10,828 nucleotides of DNA, from NCBI GenBank assembly GCA_018985235.1, contig JADGIG010000279.1, positions 1 through 10,828 on the forward strand. The letters are read 5' to 3'. Below are positions 1 to 5,629 of the stretch, one piece after another. The notes under the pieces were generated by a model. The model saw only the letters and a list, made by a program, of their open reading frames with translations, made no database searches and was not told where the DNA came from. Source of the stretch: Sanchytrium tribonematis (lineage: Eukaryota > Sanchytriomycota > Sanchytriomycetes > Sanchytriales > Sanchytriaceae). The position numbers and the translations under genes were made by a program. Positions within the stretch are counted from its first letter, which is position 1; the number at the start of each line of letters is the position of its first letter.

Positions 1-72
1 TCTAGTGAGTTTAAAAAGGAGCATTTAAAAGATACTCGTGAATTGATGGTGGAATTGAGTAAAGAAGTTTAA
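1..72 (+). CDS. 3' end of an unidentified protein-coding gene (partial)
   Basis: Frame 1 is open from the left edge to a TAA at 70-72. It gives 23 charged, probably helical residues (start SSEFKKEHLKD, end ELSKEV). Two overlapping AATAAA hexamers at 71-80, the first sharing bases with the stop, match the 3' ends of other genes here and support a real gene end. The fragment is too short to assign a family. It is convergent with the minus-strand gene ending at 143, leaving 70 bp between the stops. Confidence 0.55.
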   Translation, partial: SSEFKKEHLKDTRELMVELSKEV

Positions 73-80
73 TAAATAAA
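71..80 (+). terminator. Poly(A) signal-like AATAAATAAA overlapping the stop codon
   Basis: Two overlapping AATAAA hexamers begin at the second base of the TAA stop. This implies a very short 3' UTR for the left-edge gene if they are used. Confidence 0.4.
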
Positions 81-137
81 CAAAAATTTAACAATTCCAG
101 CTGACAAATTAAATAGTTGTATTCCTCTTTCAATCAT

Positions 138-143
138 TTTATT
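138..143 (-). terminator. AATAAA touching the stop codon of the 119-residue gene
   Basis: The plus-strand TTTATT reads AATAAA on the minus strand. It shares one base with the TAA stop at 143-145. Confidence 0.4.
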
Positions 144-502
144 TATGATGTGTTGGTTTGCATTTCTGGTGCATCGTAACTCTGCGGTTCTGGCTTTGGC
201 ATGGCTGGATCTGAATATTCTTCCATGACACTCGGAGCATCACCTCGTTCCATTGATAATGAACTTGATTGTGAATATCCAGGGAAACCAGGTTGAGGCT
301 GCATTTCTTTAGCTTCCATTGTCTTGTGTGTTCTTTGTCTGTATCTAAAGAATAAAAAGATTACCAATGGCACAACAATCAGAATTGAAATGATTAATGC
401 CAAAATTCCGCCATCTGAAAATGCAGATTCAGAATCCTGATTTGGTGTCGCCAATATGGAATCTTTCACAGAAACACTGGCTGCATCAATAACGGATGTC
501 AT
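143..502 (-). CDS. Small single-pass membrane protein with Pro/Ser/Tyr-rich tail, 119 aa
   Basis: The start is ATG at 502-500. Residues 1-31 are polar and acidic (D, E, S) with no cleavable signal. Residues 32-52 form one strongly hydrophobic helix, followed by the basic stop-transfer RYRQRTHK (53-60). By the positive-inside rule the N-terminus faces outward and the tail is cytosolic. The tail is rich in Pro, Glu, Met and Ser and holds three tyrosines (76, 96, 109) in short acidic or proline contexts. The layout recalls the SKG6/Axl2-type transmembrane helix of fungal surface sensors, but that is resemblance only and no ectodomain is present. A gene of the same design lies upstream in the same orientation (667-918). 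A CCAAT box lies 47 bp upstream of the ATG. Function unknown. Confidence 0.75.
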   Translation of the reverse strand: MTSVIDAASVSVKDSILATPNQDSESAFSDGGILALIISILIVVPLVIFLFFRYRQRTHKTMEAKEMQPQPGFPGYSQSSSLSMERGDAPSVMEEYSDPAMPKPEPQSYDAPEMQTNTS

Positions 503-548
503 ACAGATTGGGTACCTTAATGTTATAAATTACGCAAGACAGTCGATG

Positions 549-553
549 ATTGG
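549..553 (-). promoter_or_regulatory. CCAAT box upstream of the 119-residue membrane protein
   Basis: Plus-strand ATTGG within GATTGGCAATC gives GCCAATC in sense orientation, 47 bp from the ATG at 502. A TTATAA lies between them, around 522-527. CCAAT boxes are bound by the HAP/NF-Y complex in fungi; use here is inferred. Confidence 0.35.
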
Positions 554-659
554 CAATCAGACATGCAAGTGAAAAACATATTTGACAAACAAGAGTTAAA
601 ATTGCACTAAGTTTATTTAAAAAAGTGTTTCTGTGTTGATTTGATTACTTCTGCAAACA

Positions 660-665
660 TTTATT
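660..665 (-). terminator. AATAAA one base past the stop of the 83-residue gene
   Basis: TTTATT on the plus strand reads AATAAA on the minus strand, one base beyond the TAG stop at 667-669. Confidence 0.4.
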
Positions 666-666
666 T

Positions 667-918
667 CTAAACATTGGTTTGTATAATTGAATGGTAGTGG
701 GACTGATTGTGCTGTTGATGCTGCTCCTCTGTATTGTAACTACGCTGACGGATAGCATCTTGACGTTGTCTATTCTTTGATTTGTGACATGCGCAGCTTA
801 TTAAGATCAATGGAACAATCAATACGAGGCAAATAACAATAATTTCCATAATAATAGGTAGATTGGCTATCGTGGGATTATTGGATACGGGAGAAGTCAA
901 AGTCGAATTAGAAGACAT
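667..918 (-). CDS. Small single-pass membrane protein with Gln/His-rich tail, 83 aa
   Basis: The start is ATG at 918-916. The short N-terminus (1-20) is Ser/Thr/Asn-rich with an NST glycosylation sequon at 4-6. One hydrophobic helix spans about 21-42 and ends in Cys41-Ala-Cys43, a plausible palmitoylation site. A basic cluster follows (HKSKNRQR, 45-52), then a Gln/His-rich tail with a single acidic patch. Topology should be N-out, C-in. The order of parts (M-T/S-S start, Ser/Thr N-terminus, one helix with a central VPL, basic run, polar tail) matches the 119-residue protein downstream, suggesting an old tandem duplication. Sequence identity outside the helix is low, so this is inference. No family recognised. 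Confidence 0.7.
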   Translation of the reverse strand: MSSNSTLTSPVSNNPTIANLPIIMEIIVICLVLIVPLILISCACHKSKNRQRQDAIRQRSYNTEEQHQQHNQSHYHSIIQTNV

Positions 919-964
919 CTTACAAGAGCAGGGTGAAGCGAGATAAATGAAATAAAATTGCGTG

Positions 965-969
965 ATTGG
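965..969 (-). promoter_or_regulatory. CCAAT box upstream of the 83-residue membrane protein
   Basis: ATTGG in GTGATTGGTCAAT reads TGACCAATCAC on the minus strand. It lies 47 bp from the ATG at 918, the same spacing as in the neighbouring paralogue-like gene. Confidence 0.35.
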
Positions 970-1056
970 TCAATTTCAAATATCTATGGGAGTAGATCTG
1001 CACAAATCATAACAATTGCAAGATCATTGGACCAGCCGACGTTTTATTGCTTACAT

Positions 1057-1066
1057 TTTATTTATT
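1057..1066 (-). terminator. Overlapping AATAAA pair at the stop of the zinc-finger frame
   Basis: The minus strand reads AATAAATAAA across the TAA stop at 1064-1062. This supports a transcribed minus-strand gene ending here. Confidence 0.4.
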
Positions 1067-1253
1067 TCTTGGAATTCATCACTCGATGAACATGTTGCTT
1101 TATCTTCCTGTGAGTATTGAGATGACTAATTAATCCATATCCCATTCCACAAACTTCACAACAATATTTTCGATCAATTTCATTCAACTTTCTACGTTTT
1201 CGAATTCGTATTTGATGAATATCAAATGAATTGGGATCAAAACACGATTGATG
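1062..1253 (-). CDS. U1-type C2H2 zinc-finger protein, C-terminal part; start not found
   Basis: A minus-strand frame is open for 63 residues between an in-frame TGA (1256-1254) and a TAA (1064-1062). It contains one zinc finger with spacing C-x2-C-x12-H-x5-H (C32, C35, H48, H54; core KYCCEVCGMGYGLISHL). That spacing and a Y/F before the first Cys pair are typical of U1/matrin-type RNA- or dsRNA-binding fingers. A basic, NLS-like run (RIRKRRKL, 16-23) precedes it, and a His/Lys-rich tail ends the protein. The only upstream in-frame ATG is inside the finger (1145), so it cannot be the start. No minus-strand ATG exists between 1184 and 1434. Possible explanations are a spliced 5' exon, a non-AUG start, or a 5'-damaged gene. 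AATAAA over the stop favours a living gene. Confidence 0.55.
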   Translation of the reverse strand, partial: HQSCFDPNSFDIHQIRIRKRRKLNEIDRKYCCEVCGMGYGLISHLNTHRKIKQHVHRVMNSKK

Positions 1254-1421
1254 TCAAATATTGACCAATTAAGTCGAAATGCTCGATGAGACAAAACTCG
1301 AAGGTGATCTGTCCTCGATATAGTCAACCGATCTATCCTAATTTTTCAATATTGGATACTCTACAGTTAATACTGATCTGTCAAAAACCCTTTTTCAACA
1401 AGTGGCTTGACAATTTCGAAA
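1254..1421. promoter_or_regulatory. Intergenic region, probable divergent promoter
   Basis: This lies between the zinc-finger frame (minus) and the 7TM gene (plus). It holds a plus-strand CCAAT at 1265-1269, an ATTGG at 1351-1355 (67 bp upstream of the 7TM start) and GATCTGTCAA at 1375-1384, a near match to the GATCTGTAAA elements at 4068 and 4347. No other structure seen. Confidence 0.3.
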
Positions 1422-3917
1422 ATGGTCTCTCAAACATCGGACATTTTATTGCTAGTAGCAGGCTGTTATTTCGCGATTAAATCAGGGTATGATATCATAA
1501 AAGACAATAGAAACCATTCTTCACTATTTTTATTGTGTTTATTGATCCCAGTGTGCTTATTACTTATCATCAATATTTCTACCATGTTCAATATCCAATA
1601 TTTCTGGTCGGAATTGGCTTTATTGTATGTCATATTTGGATTATTCATATATTATTCCATTTACTACACGTGTTCGCGCACTAGTTTGTTGATTAAAGCA
1701 TTAATTGGATTCTTATGTGTTTTTCATATTTCTGGATTTATTGTGAGTGTCTTGCCACCATTAAGTGGATTACAACCTTATTTAGAATATGTTTATGAGG
1801 TTGGGTGCTCGGTATTATTGGAATTGATGGTATTGGTGATTACAACTTCACGATTGAGATTGTTTATTGAGCAAAAATCCATTTCTAGTCGATATAGGAG
1901 TACTGTATTGTCTTTATTTGTAGTCGTCATACTCAGATTATTCATTTTGACTCTATATTTCTTGTATAAATTGGATGCATCAACCATCATCACAAATGGT
2001 GGATTTTTAGTAGAAAGTTTAACTTGTTTATTGACCACCATCATGGCAAATCAACTAATCAGAGTATTAAGAACATTATCGCGCGTATTATCACAGGAAC
2101 AAATGATTAAAAAGAGTCTATTACGAGGGGGAATTGGAACAGATAAAAATGTGCGAGTGAGGGAATCTACAGTTGATGATAAACGCATCAAGAATGACAA
2201 GGAGAGATTACGACAAGAAGAAATTAAAGAATCCTTCAAACACAGATCTCAAATCGTCAAATCAGAACCAGAATTAATTGAAGATAAATTAAAATCACCC
2301 ATAAAAAGACACAGAGACAGCGAATCTGGTTCAGATAAAAAGATAAATAGAGATCATTCAGATAAAAAGATCAATAAAGAAGGTTCTGATAAGAAATTGA
2401 ATAGAGATGAATCTGATATTAAAACACCCACTTCACCGGATGGACCAAAAAGATTACAAGGACAAACACGTAATTTTGACAAGTATTTTCGTGATTCCGA
2501 GACTACAGATGATGTACCCGTGAGTCCAAATGTAAAAACACCTAGAAAGAAGATGGAATTTTCCAATGATTTCGAAAATTCAGCTAGTTTGGATGATTTC
2601 GATAAATCACGATCTAGGGATCTACAAGCTGATTCACCACCTAGAACACCAGTTAAAGATACTGGTAAACGGCCATCTCCATTAAAAGAACAAGTGATCC
2701 CAAATGGATCTAGTTCTCCAGTCTCTCCTAAAAAAGAAACTCAGCGTGAATCTTCCAGAGAATCCTCTAAAGAAAAAGAATTAACCAAGAAACAACCAGA
2801 GAGATCACCTGAGAAACAAAAGAAACCAGATTTAAATAGAGATACTTCTCAAAATTCAAATATTTCTGATCGATCCCGTGTTTCGACTAAAACAGATCAA
2901 TCTGTAGAAGAACAAACCAATAAACGCGTGGGTGAGTCACTTAAATCTGTATCTGTATTAAATAACCATGAATCCCAATCTGATCTCAAAACAAATGTCA
3001 GAAAAGTCAGAAGTGTGGTTTCTGTTGCTATTGATGATAAATCCCCTTTGGACAACAAACAGAAATCAGCAACACCTACTACGACTGATAAACAAGAACG
3101 ACCTAAAGATAAGCCCAAACCTCAACCATCTAAAGTAGATGTGATGAAACCAATTGAACCCACCACTCCAATTTTACAAAATCCGCCCACATCTGGCAAA
3201 AGACCCAAATCTAAAGTAGAAATAGTCAAAATAGATGGCTCTAGACAAGAATTAAATGATTTATCACAAGAGAAACTCAATGAAACACGCGATAAACCAT
3301 CAAATGTCAGAAAAGAAGTCCAATCTGTCGTAGCCCCAGGTAGTGCATTATCACCAACAGAAAGGAAGAAATTAAATGCAAATATTACACCACTAGTCAT
3401 TCCTGTGAGCAACAAATCAAATATTGAGAAATCCCCAAAAATGACCAATAAGGAAAGAAGAAGCTCAAAAGAAGCCAAATCAGAAAATCACTCCAGTACA
3501 GACTCATTAGAAGAAGCATTAAATGAGTTCAATGTGGATAGAAGACGCAGTTCTATGGAAAGAGAGAAAATACGAATTTCAGCAGCAACGACGCCAACCC
3601 CAACTTCTGCAGCAAAAGATAAGAGACAATCACTGCCAGAACCTAAATTAGAAAGAAAAAAGAGTATTTCTAATTCGGATAGTGATAATAAAATAGCAAG
3701 AAGTACTTCTTTAGAGGGCAGATCACGATCCAATTCAAATGGGGATCGCCATGGTCCACCATTGCCAAAGGGAGGCGTCATTAACATGCAAAGACGTGTG
3801 ACTAGTGAAAAAGAGTTGCCAATTAATAAAATAGACCCAAAAAGACTGTCAATTGTCAAAGAACGTGCAATTTCAGATGAAGATTTACATACATTGAGGC
3901 GTAAAAACTACAAATAA
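1422..3917 (+). CDS. Seven-helix membrane protein with long phospho-motif-rich disordered tail, 831 aa
   Basis: The frame opens upstream at 1407 with TTG, but the first ATG is at 1422 in good context (GAAAATGG), giving 831 residues. Residues 1-217 hold seven hydrophobic segments: about 8-26, 34-57, 64-83, 88-111, 119-141, 159-183 and 190-217. The other 610 residues are low-complexity, rich in Ser, Lys, Asp, Glu, Asn and Pro, and carry no visible fold. The tail has a 9-residue SDKKINRDx repeat, many S/T-P sites (PVSPNVKTP, DSPPRTPV, RPSPLK) and, near the end, basophilic kinase sites (RRSS, KRQS, RKKS, RRVT, KRLS). A 7TM core with a regulated cytosolic tail resembles a GPCR-like receptor, but I recognise no receptor family or motif. 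It may be another multipass protein. AATAAA overlaps the stop. Confidence 0.85.
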   Translation: MVSQTSDILLLVAGCYFAIKSGYDIIKDNRNHSSLFLLCLLIPVCLLLIINISTMFNIQYFWSELALLYVIFGLFIYYSIYYTCSRTSLLIKALIGFLCVFHISGFIVSVLPPLSGLQPYLEYVYEVGCSVLLELMVLVITTSRLRLFIEQKSISSRYRSTVLSLFVVVILRLFILTLYFLYKLDASTIITNGGFLVESLTCLLTTIMANQLIRVLRTLSRVLSQEQMIKKSLLRGGIGTDKNVRVRESTVDDKRIKNDKERLRQEEIKESFKHRSQIVKSEPELIEDKLKSPIKRHRDSESGSDKKINRDHSDKKINKEGSDKKLNRDESDIKTPTSPDGPKRLQGQTRNFDKYFRDSETTDDVPVSPNVKTPRKKMEFSNDFENSASLDDFDKSRSRDLQADSPPRTPVKDTGKRPSPLKEQVIPNGSSSPVSPKKETQRESSRESSKEKELTKKQPERSPEKQKKPDLNRDTSQNSNISDRSRVSTKTDQSVEEQTNKRVGESLKSVSVLNNHESQSDLKTNVRKVRSVVSVAIDDKSPLDNKQKSATPTTTDKQERPKDKPKPQPSKVDVMKPIEPTTPILQNPPTSGKRPKSKVEIVKIDGSRQELNDLSQEKLNETRDKPSNVRKEVQSVVAPGSALSPTERKKLNANITPLVIPVSNKSNIEKSPKMTNKERRSSKEAKSENHSSTDSLEEALNEFNVDRRRSSMEREKIRISAATTPTPTSAAKDKRQSLPEPKLERKKSISNSDSDNKIARSTSLEGRSRSNSNGDRHGPPLPKGGVINMQRRVTSEKELPINKIDPKRLSIVKERAISDEDLHTLRRKNYK
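2331..2423 (+). repeat. Degenerate 27-bp tandem repeat (SDKKINRDx, about 3.4 copies)
   Basis: Copies start at 2331, 2358 and 2385, with a partial fourth copy at 2412. The encoded units are SDKKINRDH, SDKKINKEG, SDKKLNRDE and SDIK. Copies differ at synonymous and conservative positions, so the expansion is not fresh. It lies in the disordered tail of the 7TM protein, about residues 304-334. Confidence 0.85.
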
Positions 3918-3921
3918 TAAA
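3916..3921 (+). terminator. AATAAA overlapping the stop of the 7TM gene
   Basis: The hexamer starts on the second base of the TAA stop (3915-3917). Confidence 0.4.
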
Positions 3922-3926
3922 GTATA

Positions 3927-4020
3927 AATTTACCAATTTATGGACAATTTACCATCTCGGTAAACGTGCTACAACGTCCATCGATTCGATTGGATTTCTG
4001 CCACTTTGGTAATTTACCAA
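3927..4020. repeat. Three AATTTACCA copies, the last inside a 15-bp perfect palindrome
   Basis: AATTTACCA occurs at 3927-3935, 3946-3954 and 4011-4019, all in the 160-bp gap between the 7TM gene and the 81-residue gene. An inverted GGTAAA lies at 3959-3964. The last copy forms TTGGTAATTTACCAA (4006-4020), a perfect 7-1-7 inverted repeat. A clustered, partly palindromic motif upstream of a start suggests a dimeric transcription-factor site. The factor is unknown. Confidence 0.5.
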
Positions 4021-4023
4021 GCA

Positions 4024-4028
4024 CCAAT
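4024..4028 (+). promoter_or_regulatory. CCAAT box upstream of the 81-residue gene
   Basis: CACCAATCA in sense orientation, with its T 50 bp before the ATG at 4078. It sits 4 bp after the 15-bp palindrome. Confidence 0.35.
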
Positions 4029-4077
4029 CAAATAACAGTATCCATGTTTTTGAACCGAGACCATCCCGATCTGTAAA

Positions 4078-4323
4078 ATGTACCAACTCCAATACAAACA
4101 CTTATCAGATAGTCAAACAGTCCATAAAATTGTACAATTAACCAGAAATAAACAAACACTTGAATTACGCAAACGAGTGCTAGCAAGACAAATGCTTGGA
4201 TTTATACAATCTAAATACCCTGCTGATTTCATGTTAGCAGTATACCCTCAATTAACCAATGAAGAGCATTTGAAAATGTTATTACGCACTTCTAGTGCTC
4301 TCACAATAGAAAATAAATTTTGA
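4078..4323 (+). CDS. Unrecognised small basic protein, 81 aa
   Basis: ATG at 4078, TGA at 4321-4323. It has no signal peptide or hydrophobic segment. The sequence reads as a helical, basic, soluble protein: the first half is charged (HKIVQLTRNKQTLELRKRV), and the second half has an aromatic/proline-containing core (SKYPADFMLAVYPQLTNEEH). It has no cysteine, so metal binding is unlikely. The length suggests a small subunit of a complex, but I recognise no family. Supporting evidence is the upstream CCAAT box and motif cluster, AATAAA in the last codons (4312-4317), and the absence of a better ORF on either strand. GATCTGTAAA (4068-4077) directly precedes the ATG. Confidence 0.6.
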   Translation: MYQLQYKHLSDSQTVHKIVQLTRNKQTLELRKRVLARQMLGFIQSKYPADFMLAVYPQLTNEEHLKMLLRTSSALTIENKF

Positions 4324-4346
4324 TATCCCCATTTTCGAGTACATCA

Positions 4347-4356
4347 GATCTGTAAA
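4347..4356 (+). promoter_or_regulatory. GATCTGTAAA element, second copy
   Basis: The same decamer lies at 4068-4077, directly before the ATG of the 81-residue gene. Here it is 12 bp upstream of the CCAAT box of the copper transporter gene. A one-mismatch copy over the first nine bases is at 1375. It may be a shared promoter element or chance. Confidence 0.2.
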
Positions 4357-4367
4357 TAGCAGACTGT

Positions 4368-4372
4368 CCAAT
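4368..4372 (+). promoter_or_regulatory. CCAAT box upstream of the copper transporter
   Basis: TGTCCAATCATATAAT, with the CCAAT in sense orientation 45-49 bp before the candidate ATGs at 4417 and 4421. TATAAT follows directly. Confidence 0.4.
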
Positions 4373-4395
4373 CATATAATAGATTGTCGGTACAT

Positions 4396-4488
4396 ATGTC
4401 TACGCTCTCCATCGTCATGAATGAATCACATGAGTCACATGAATCACAATCAAATGAAATCTTCCAAACAATCGTTGAATCAAAATGA
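4396..4488 (+). other. Overlapping out-of-frame upstream ORF (30 codons) at the copper transporter start
   Basis: ATG at 4396, with a second in-frame ATG at 4417, opens a frame that ends at TGA 4486-4488, inside the transporter CDS. It encodes 30 residues including an ESHESHES repeat. The ATG at 4417 has a purine at -3 (GTCATGA), while the transporter ATG at 4421 has T at -3. A scanning ribosome would tend to choose the uORF. It may restrain translation of the transporter. Confidence 0.4.
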
Positions 4489-4858
4489 ACCAACTGCAGA
4501 CCCAATCTCATCTCCAATGGGTTCCATGGGTGCAATGGGTACTTCATTCAACTTTAATATATCCAATTTCTCCATTTTATTTGAGAATTGGCAAATCAAT
4601 TCCATCCCCCAATTCATTGGCTCATTATTTCTATTATTCTTAATTTCATTTGCATCCGAATCATTAATACGCTATAAACCATCTCAAAATAGATATTTAA
4701 AAGCCATTCGTCTCACGATTCGATCTTTTATTAGTGCCTTGTTGATGTTGGCCATGATGACATTTAATGGATTTATTATTTTAAGTATTGTTTGTGGATC
4801 TGGATTAGCGTATTTCATATTCCCAATGCAAGAGACAGATATGGTGATTTGCGCATGA
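4421..4858 (+). CDS. Ctr-family high-affinity copper transporter, 145 aa
   Basis: Ctr proteins form trimers that carry Cu(I) across the plasma or vacuolar membrane. The N-terminus has two Met/His clusters (MNHMSHMNH, 1-9; MGSMGAMG, 33-40), as expected for copper capture. Next comes the conserved lead-in to helix 1 (FNFNISNFSILFENW, 43-57). Three helices lie at about 63-84, 98-115 and 117-135. Helix 2 ends with the diagnostic MxxxM pore motif (M109, M113), followed by TFNGF. Helix 3 has G126-SGL-A130 where the family usually has GxxxG, so the second Gly is Ala. The short C-terminus ends in C144-A145 in place of a longer Cys/His tail. The start is chosen because only this frame gives the Met/His cluster; earlier ATGs at 4396 and 4417 are out of frame. 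Small size is normal for the family. Confidence 0.9.
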   Translation: MNHMSHMNHNQMKSSKQSLNQNEPTADPISSPMGSMGAMGTSFNFNISNFSILFENWQINSIPQFIGSLFLLFLISFASESLIRYKPSQNRYLKAIRLTIRSFISALLMLAMMTFNGFIILSIVCGSGLAYFIFPMQETDMVICA

Positions 4859-4878
4859 CTAGATGACAAGAAGAGGTA

Positions 4879-5607
4879 CTAGCGACGATTCGGCAATTTG
4901 ACTCTCCTATTAGGAACAGGATGGTGTTGCGGGACTGGAGTAAATTGAAGCACTCCTGTTGGTACTTCTGGAAATTCAATTGGTACTTCTGGAAATTCAA
5001 TTGGTACTTCACTAGGAATATCAGATAGTTCTACTAGTATTACTCGCTCAAATTTAAGTAAATCAGCAGAACCACCACCATGAAAGCCACCGTGACGTTT
5101 TTGTGCCTTCAAATATGCTTTGCAATTTCGCAGATACCTTTGATACAACTCGACCTTTAAATTTTTCCTCTCTTCCAAAGCCGTGCGTTGGCCATTTATG
5201 GCCAATTTGTAACCATTTTGATCAAGTAATCTGGCTTCATTACGATATCTCGCATTCCAAAGCGTGTTTATCTCATTGTACATTAATTTTAGAAGACCGT
5301 ATATTTCTCTGGATTTGTTTAATTCTTCATTGGATAATAAATTGGGACATTTCAATTCGCTATGCAATTGCATAATTTCCTGATGCAAACGAATCAACTT
5401 GGGATACATTTCCGTATTTAGATACTCCATATTCTCAAAAAATATGGTATTTTGATCAGTTGTCGGATGATTGAGTGGATTATTTTCTATTACTCGATAT
5501 TCTGGCATATTTTTAATCTCATTGCGAATTTTCTCAATATCTATTGACTTTTGTTTTACTTGTTCAAATGTGATTGCAAATACAGCAAATATTATTATGA
5601 TCATCAT
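4879..5607 (-). CDS. Secreted protein of unknown function with helical core and Pro-rich repeat tail, 242 aa
   Basis: ATG at 5607-5605. Residues 1-14 (MMIIIIFAVFAITF) form a short, very hydrophobic signal peptide; no other membrane segment is present. Residues 15-170 are polar and predicted helical, with long charged or amphipathic stretches. There are two cysteines (87, 162), enough for one disulfide. A Lys-Arg at 170-171 precedes a Gly/His stretch (HGGFHGGG) and could be a kexin site. Residues 199-217 carry an EVPIEFP heptad repeat, and the end is Pro/Arg-rich (PVPNRRVKLPNRR). No family recognised. It is divergent from the secreted-type gene at 5693, and its stop lies 20 bp from that of the convergent copper transporter, so their transcripts probably overlap. 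Confidence 0.75.
   Translation of the reverse strand: MMIIIIFAVFAITFEQVKQKSIDIEKIRNEIKNMPEYRVIENNPLNHPTTDQNTIFFENMEYLNTEMYPKLIRLHQEIMQLHSELKCPNLLSNEELNKSREIYGLLKLMYNEINTLWNARYRNEARLLDQNGYKLAINGQRTALEERKNLKVELYQRYLRNCKAYLKAQKRHGGFHGGGSADLLKFERVILVELSDIPSEVPIEFPEVPIEFPEVPTGVLQFTPVPQHHPVPNRRVKLPNRR
4961..5011 (-). repeat. Perfect 21-bp tandem repeat (2.4 copies) encoding EVPIEFP
   Basis: Units at 4961-4981 and 4982-5002 are identical, with a 9-bp partial third at 5003-5011 differing only in its last base. Zero divergence between full units points to recent expansion or slippage in the C-terminal part of the secreted protein. Confidence 0.9.
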
Positions 5608-5629
5608 TTCACGGGGTTACTATTGAAAT

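Noticed and set aside
1407-1421. TTG at 1407 as the start of the 7TM protein
   Set aside because: The organism is eukaryotic. The ATG at 1422 has a good context and the five extra residues add nothing recognisable.
1435-1437. Minus-strand ATG at 1437 as first exon of the zinc-finger gene
   Set aside because: Its frame closes after 18 codons, no good splice donor is seen, and it would overlap the start of the 7TM gene.
1286-1480. Plus-strand 64-residue ORF
   Set aside because: It runs across the promoter and into the 7TM coding region in another frame and has no coding features of its own.
3122-3859. Antisense ORFs of 118 and 123 residues (3122-3478 and 3488-3859, minus)
   Set aside because: They are mirror images of the low-complexity Ser/Lys-rich tail and give Leu/Ser/Phe-rich sequence with no domain. 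The plus frame is continuous.
3931-3945. Mcm1/MADS-box (CArG) site in TTTACCAATTTATGG
   Set aside because: There are seven A/T bases between CC and GG instead of six, so it does not fit the consensus.
5103-5375. Plus-strand 90-residue ORF rich in Cys, His and Trp
   Set aside because: It is the complement of the 242-residue secreted protein, whose signal peptide and repeat support the minus frame.
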